A DNA stretch of 64,000 nucleotides from Cricetomys ansorgei (taxonomy: Eukaryota; Chordata; Mammalia; Rodentia; Nesomyidae), in the NCBI GenBank assembly GCA_026225945.1, contig JAMJFZ010001262.1, forward strand, positions 744,001-808,000, read 5' to 3'. Below, one piece after another: positions 58,626-64,000 of this stretch (the first letter of the stretch is position 1; the number at the start of each line of letters is the position of its first letter). Below the pieces are notes generated by a model. The model searched no databases, was not told where the DNA came from, and saw nothing but the letters and a program-made list of their open reading frames with translations. The position numbers were made by a program, and so were the translations under genes.

Positions 58626-59043
58626 CAAATGGAGAGATGGCTTGGTGGGTAAGAGTACATACAGATTTATTTACGTTAGAATGAGTAAGTTTGCTGCTAT
58701 GGGTTAGATATTGGCACTCTGTAAAATCAGAAATTTCACACGCTTGTACTTTTTTTTTCTGCCACTAGCTGAGATCCAAATTTTAAGTATTTGTTTTTAC
58801 TGATATCTTTAAATTGGCTAACATAGTGACAATGACACTTGAATTTTTGCTATTTCAATGTAACCCAGCCTTTATGAGTTTTCCAGCTTATTTTCCTGGT
58901 ATGTAGTATAAAAATTTAATGACCTTATAATTTAAGTCAACATAGCCAAATACTGCAGCTTATTTTTTCTTTATATAAGTTGTTATTTTTGTGTGTGAGT
59001 GTGCCTAACTTCAAATAGTAATCTTATTTTGCTATGATTTTAG
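58626..59043. other. Unique intron sequence before coding exon 8
   Basis: AT-rich, no repeat recognised. Confidence 0.3.
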
Positions 59044-59274
59044 GGTTCAGCACCAGAAATTGATCCTTCATCTGATGGTTCAAATTTTGTATGGGAGACC
59101 AAAATCAAAGCATGGATGGATCGATATGAAGAGGCAAATAATAACCAGTATAGCGAAGGTGTTCAGAGGGAGGCACAAAGAATAGCTCAAAGACTAGGCA
59201 GTGGGAATGACAACAAAGATATGAATAAATCAGAATTGGGTACCAACAACTTACTCTTCAAACCTCCTGTAGAG
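59044..59274 (+). CDS. Kmt2e: Kmt2e coding exon 8, residues 257-333
   Basis: Acceptor TATGATTTTAG, donor GAG/GTATAT, 231 nt, phase 0 at both ends. It encodes [20 protein letters not shown] then a charged helix-like stretch ([20 protein letters not shown]), ending [10 protein letters not shown] just before the SET domain. The following intron is only 104 bases and its donor is weak. Reading through adds 18 residues and stops at 59,329-59,331. Confidence 0.95.
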
Positions 59275-59378
59275 GTATATATCACTTGTCAAAAAATTGA
59301 GGAACTACCTGTGTATTATGTTTATCTTTAGTTAAAGTGAAATTAACAAAATTTAACTTGTACATTTAATGATTCTAG

Positions 59379-59540
<162 letters not shown>

Positions 59541-59559
59541 TAGATAAAAAGGTTGGGGG

Positions 59560-59945
59560 TTTTGGGTTTTTTTGAAATGTTTTCATTCTATAACCCAAGT
59601 TGGCCTGGAACTCTTTTTATTCTTCCTGCTTTGGCCTCCTGAGTGCTGCATTTACAGAGATGAGTCACCACACCCAATAAAATGAATGTGTGGGGGACAT
59701 GTTCATCCCATGGCACCCTTGTGAAAGTCAGAGGATAGCCTCAGATGTCAGGCCTCACCTTCCACCTTGTTTGTGTCCACTACTCCATGTACCAAGCTAT
59801 CTGGCCTGCAAGCCTCTATGGACTCTTCCTTCTAACCTGATTATACTGCCATAGCTGGGTCTGTAGGTTCTGTGGATTCCAACTCAGTCCTTACAATTGC
59901 ATGGCAAGTGTTTTACCCACTGAGCTATTTTCCTAGTCCATCACT
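59560..59945 (-). repeat. Diverged B1 followed by B3-type SINE
   Basis: B1-like 59,560-59,690 ('cctcctgagtgctgcattta'), then a longer B3-like block ending 'ttacccactgagctattttc'. Confidence 0.65.
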
Positions 59946-60689
59946 CAATTTTTGATTACTGTGCCTAGATGGTTTGATTATATGATTTCTTTTCATATGT
60001 AATCATTTCAGTATTTTACGGTATAGTGTAGTTGACATGCCAATGATAACTCTGTAGTGTGTTTACATGTAAAGATTTATTTCCCATCCTCTTGCCCATT
60101 TCTGTGTTGCTGAATTCTAAAGTAAGCCACTTTAAACTAGTAAAAGCAAGATAGTGTAGCTATATAGGGTGTTGGTCAGGAATTCTCATTACCTAACATT
60201 ATCAAGAACTCCTAAGTTGTAACATACTTGCTAGAACCTGAAAAGAACATAGTGACTGAAATGAAATCCCCCCCTTCCCTTCTCTATTAGGCATGTTAAG
60301 TATGTCCTATGCTGCTATCACCACTTTCACCTCCCACTGTTGGTGTTGGAATAGTTTTGCAGGCTTCTTCTGTGGTTTGGGATTCTTGTGGAGAACTGAT
60401 TTGACCTGATAGCCATTGCTTATCAGAGGTATAGAAATACGTTGCTATCCTTAGAGAAATAAAACTCTGTGCTGTTTAATACGTTAACATTATTAAAACA
60501 TTCTTAGTTTATAATCTGAGTATTTACTTAAGACATGAAAGATACATAAGATCTATGCGTCTTATATAGCATTTATCTGAAATAAAGGTATAAATCAATT
60601 TTAACCACACCAAGAAATGGGACTTTAAAAAGCATGGTGTTGCCCTGTGAAGATAATGTTTTTCATCTCCAAAGAATTTCTGCCCCAAA
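59946..60689. other. Unique intron sequence
   Basis: No exon or repeat recognised. Confidence 0.3.
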
Positions 60690-60850
60690 AGGGGTAGAGA
60701 AATGGCTCAGCAGTTAAGAGCACTGGTTTGATTCTCACCAGCCACATTGTGGCTTACAACCAGTTCCAGGGGATCCGAGGCCCTCTTCTGAATTCTGAGA
60801 GCACCAGGCACACAGAAGGTATACACATAAAAGTAAAAGATTTTAAAAAT
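60690..60850 (+). repeat. B2/B3-type SINE, internally shortened
   Basis: 'gaaatggctcagcagttaag' then directly 'gattctcaccagccacattg', so part of the usual middle is missing. Confidence 0.75.
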
Positions 60851-61079
60851 TTTAAAAAGAATTTCCACCTTAATTGCTTTTTACTTAGGCAACTTGAGGC
60901 AGACACAAGCCTTATTAATTAGTAGTTAAAAGTGGCTTCTGAAGTCAGATTGTCCATATTCAAATACTTGCTTTATCTTCAGTTGTATCTTTTAGAAAAA
61001 TCTGTTTTGTTATTATTTGTTTTATTTTTTATCTATTTGTCTCTAAAGAATAACAGGAAATTGTAAAGTTTTTTTTCTT

Positions 61080-61172
61080 TTTTTGATTGTTTTGTGGCAC
61101 TGGGGACTGAATTGAGAACCCTGTGCCTGCTAAGCAAGCACTCTACCACTAAACTATATCCTCCAGCCCTGT
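61080..61172 (-). repeat. ID-type SINE
   Basis: 'ctgaattgagaaccctgtgc' and 'agcaagcactctaccactaa'. It ends about 35 bases before coding exon 10. Confidence 0.7.
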
Positions 61173-61191
61173 TATACTAAAAGCTTTGTAA

Positions 61192-61344
<153 letters not shown>

Positions 61345-61484
61345 TAGGGGAATAGAAACACAAAGTACAAAACTCTGCTAGCCTAAAAATACCTTTTAAC
61401 TGTTGATGTATTTTATTTTGTCCAATATTTCTCTTGTCGATATTAGAGATGATAATCTCTAATTTTAAAATTACTTTCCATAAG

Positions 61485-61620
61485 CTGTGCATGCTTGTGT
61501 TTAATGTTCTGGGAGGCAGAGACAATCAGAGTACAAGGCCGGCCTGGTCTACCTAACAAGTTTCATGCCAACCAATGCTACATAGTGAGACCTCGTCTCA
61601 AAAATAAAAAAATAATTTTT
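61485..61620 (+). repeat. B1 SINE, shortened
   Basis: 'caaggccggcctggtctacc' and 'gtgagacctcgtctcaaaaa'. Confidence 0.7.
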
Positions 61621-61764
61621 TTTTTTTTTTACTTTACATATCTATGAATATCCCTTCTAGGAATATTAGATTTTTATTCATATGGGAAGCTGTGTTTGTG
61701 AGACAGATAAGCTATTTTATGAACTTCCATAACATAGCTAAAAGCTAAAGTAGAATTTTGTTGT

Positions 61765-61955
61765 TTGTTTTTTTTAACGTTTATTTGTATGTGTGTCATA
61801 TTCACCTACCCGTGCTACAGCACACATACAGAAATCAGAAGACAACTTGGAAGAGTCAGGTTTCTCCTCTCATGTGGATTCTGAGTACTGAACTCAAGTT
61901 AGGCTTAGCAGCAAGCTCCTTTTACTGCCTGGGTTATCTCACCAGCGCTAAAGTA
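61765..61955 (-). repeat. B3-type SINE
   Basis: 'gattctgagtactgaactca' and 'gcctgggttatctcaccagc'. Confidence 0.75.
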
Positions 61956-62139
61956 TATTTTACATGCGCTATAAATTTTTAAAACTAAATTTAGAGCATA
62001 AAAATTTTTATGTACCCCAAATTAAACATATTTAAGTTTTACAGCTAAAATTTGTAGGATTTGGACACAGACTTGGGACACTTCTGTCTTCTCTGTGGCT
62101 TACTAGTTTTATAATCTTGTCAGTACCTTTTCACTCTTC

Positions 62140-62232
62140 TCTGTGTTGGGGACAGATACTGAGGACTAAACTTAGGATCTCAGACATGCCAGGCAAGTGT
62201 TTCACCACTGAACTACATCCCCAGCCTTGTAC
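62140..62232 (-). repeat. ID-type SINE
   Basis: 'gaggactaaacttaggatct' and 'accactgaactacatcccca'. Confidence 0.7.
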
Positions 62233-62599
62233 ACCTTAGTTTTATATGTAAAATGATACTTCCAAACTCAAAGAATATCTTCAGAAGTGAAACTAAAACT
62301 AACTCAAATAAAAGTATTCTTAGGTGTACCATTAGTGCATATTCATACTCAGGATGATATATTTACTTGAAAGAACCCACAATTTCAAAACAATGTGGAA
62401 AGGTAAAAAAGTATACTTGTTCAATGATGAGAATACAGTGTTTGTTCTATTTTGGATGTTAGATGGTAGACTGTATGGGTAAGTGTTGGCAATATACCTT
62501 TGAAAACCAACCTTTCAGTGGTAACTACTGATTTGTAAGTCTTCTGATGAATGGCAATTTTCTATGTTGTACTTATAAGATGCTTTTAAGAATATTTTT
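62233..62599. other. Unique intron sequence
   Basis: Nothing recognised. Confidence 0.3.
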
Positions 62600-62735
62600 T
62601 AGCCAGTCATGGTAATGCATGTCTTTAATCCCAACACTCAGAAGGCAGAGGCAGGTGGATCTCTATGAGTTCCAGGCCAGCCAGGGATACACAATGAGAC
62701 ACTGTCTCAAGAACAAACAAACAACAGCAAAACTT
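62600..62735 (+). repeat. B1 SINE, shortened
   Basis: 'gccagtcatggtaatgcatg' and 'gaaggcagaggcaggtggat'. Confidence 0.8.
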
Positions 62736-62815
62736 AATAGTGAATAATTTTCCTAATTGTAAGATAAAGATGCTCAAAATTGTTTATAGAAATGTAAAAT
62801 GATTCTTCTTAACAG

Positions 62816-62925
62816 GTGAGGCATGAAATTGAAGAGGGAACAATACATCTCTACATTTATTCTATACAGAGTATTCCAAAAGGGACTGAAATTACTATTG
62901 CCTTTGATTTTGATTATGGGAATTG
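62816..62925 (+). CDS. Kmt2e: Kmt2e coding exon 11: end of the SET domain, residues 417-453 (codon 453 incomplete)
   Basis: Acceptor CTTCTTAACAG, donor AATTG/GTAAGT, 110 nt. It encodes [20 protein letters not shown] then [30 protein letters not shown] matches the usual SET ending (x-x-G-E-E-L-T-x-D-Y); Phe-Asp replaces the usual Tyr-Asp, while the final Asp-Tyr is kept. The last two bases TG are the start of codon 453, which needs an exon outside the window. This is the last exon seen. Confidence 0.96.
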
Positions 62926-64000
62926 GTAAGTTCACATCTGTAAATGCTTTATGTTGTTTCAAAATAGTTTAATAATTTCATAATAATTTAGACATTGTTA
63001 TTACTTTATCAGGAGTGTGCTGTTATCAGCTTGTTACTTCATTGTAATGTTCATAGCTTACAATTATTAGCTCTAATTCAGTTATCCAATACTGACTTTA
63101 TTATGTGAGAATTTTTCCCTTACTTTCTTGTTATGTAACTTGTTAATAAACAAGTTACTTGGTTAAACTTACTTGGTCACTTTGTATGAATGCATATTTT
63201 TTTCTTAAAAACAATAGATACTATACCCAGTTTTTTTGCAGTGTAATAGAAATGGCTTGTTGGAGATTCTGCAGTAAAACTTGAAGAAATATTGTTTTGT
63301 AATGTTAGGGAAAAGAAACATTAATTTTGAGTAAAAAAACCTATTTGTATTTTTTAGATTAAAATATGAAATACAAATAACACAAATATTCATGTACTTA
63401 TTTTCCAAATTAAGAAATAGAACAGGAGATATGTAGCTTAGTTGTTAGCGTGTTGTCCAGTGTTTGCAGAGCCCTGGATTTGGTAACTAAGACTGAGAGA
63501 AAAAGTCAGGCACGATGGTACATAACTATAATTCCCTTTATTTCTTTTTCTTTTTTCTTTTTTGAGATAAAGAGAAAGATATAAGGCAGCCTCAAACTTC
63601 CTATGATGTACTTGAACTCTGCTCTTCCAACCTGTCTCTTTGAGTGATGGAATCACAGATGTGCAACATATGCACAGATTATCTTTTACTGCTTTTTAAT
63701 TCTTTATATATTTGTAATCTTTTGGGTTATAAACATTTTAATTAATTTCCTCTTATATTTTTTTTTTATTCTTTCTGAGATTTTTATTTGTGTGTGTGTG
63801 AGTGTACACCACATGTGTGTGGATGCCAGAGGCCAGAAGAGGGCATTGAAGCTGCAGCTGAGTTGGAAGCCATCCCTTTGTGGGTGCTGGGAACCAAGCA
63901 AGTGCTCTTAATCTCTGAGCATCTCTCCAGCCCTGTCCACCTACACATTAAACTTTGTATGACAGACATCGTTTCTAAAACTAAGTTTTTAAGTGTGCAT
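62926..64000 (+). other. Kmt2e intron continuing past the window
   Basis: No further exon found. It contains an ID-like piece at about 63,420-63,490, a decayed B1-like reverse copy at 63,540-63,665 and a reverse B3-type SINE at 63,780-63,938 ('gtgctgggaaccaagcaagt', 'gagcatctctccagccctgt'). Confidence 0.7.

Noticed and set aside
62926..64000. Search for the next Kmt2e exon (codon 453 onwards)
   Set aside because: No sequence continuing the SET or post-SET region (an acceptor followed by the expected Lys/Cys-rich codons) was found, so the exon lies outside the window.

Overview
The window is nuclear DNA from a mammal, almost certainly a muroid rodent. It is dense with B1 SINEs, B2/B3-type SINEs, BC1/ID-type tRNA-derived SINEs and composite B4/RSINE-like SINEs, has an Lx-like rodent LINE-1 3' end, and carries long CT/TG microsatellites. 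No Alu is seen. The species cannot be resolved by reading alone.

The one gene I can support firmly is the 5' half of Kmt2e (MLL5) on the + strand. It encodes a PHD-finger plus SET-domain chromatin regulator. Layout: (1) 1-210 is the CpG-rich edge of an island cut by the window start. (2) About 210-16,000 is SINE-rich intergenic or non-coding DNA with no recognisable protein gene; an antisense lncRNA could run through it, but that is unproven. (3) About 16,270-18,660 is a CpG island with YY1-type motifs, a facing pair of CCAAT boxes, a CRE-like site, a CTCF-like site, a TTACGTAA palindrome and an interrupted (GCC)n tract. Kmt2e exon 1 probably lies at about 17,985-18,304. (4) 18,305-31,935 is 5' UTR intron(s), with possible small leader exons near 19,416 and 19,947. 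(5) 31,936-62,925 holds eleven coding exons with consistent splice sites and phases. Together they give 452 complete codons plus two bases: start codon, PHD finger (about residues 118-166), basic/serine-rich linker, and SET domain (about 330-447). (6) From 62,926 to the end is intron; the rest of the gene lies to the right.

The exon chain was checked by phase. The exon parts 71, 115, 230, 81, 59, 173, 39, 231, 131, 118 and 110 nt add to 1358 nt without a stop. The PHD finger keeps the zinc ligands and the tryptophan used to read methylated H3K4. The SET domain has RR where active enzymes have the Asn-His pair, which fits the family's reported lack of methyltransferase activity.

Items most worth a second look: overlapping uORFs in the start-codon exon, one stopping on the Kmt2e start codon itself (ATGA); a 28-bp intronic hairpin at 56,784-56,855; a polyalanine-coding ORF through the promoter (GCC)n tract; a 104-bp intron whose retention would remove the SET domain; and the cluster of YY1-like motifs. 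I did not find a clearly new multi-gene system.
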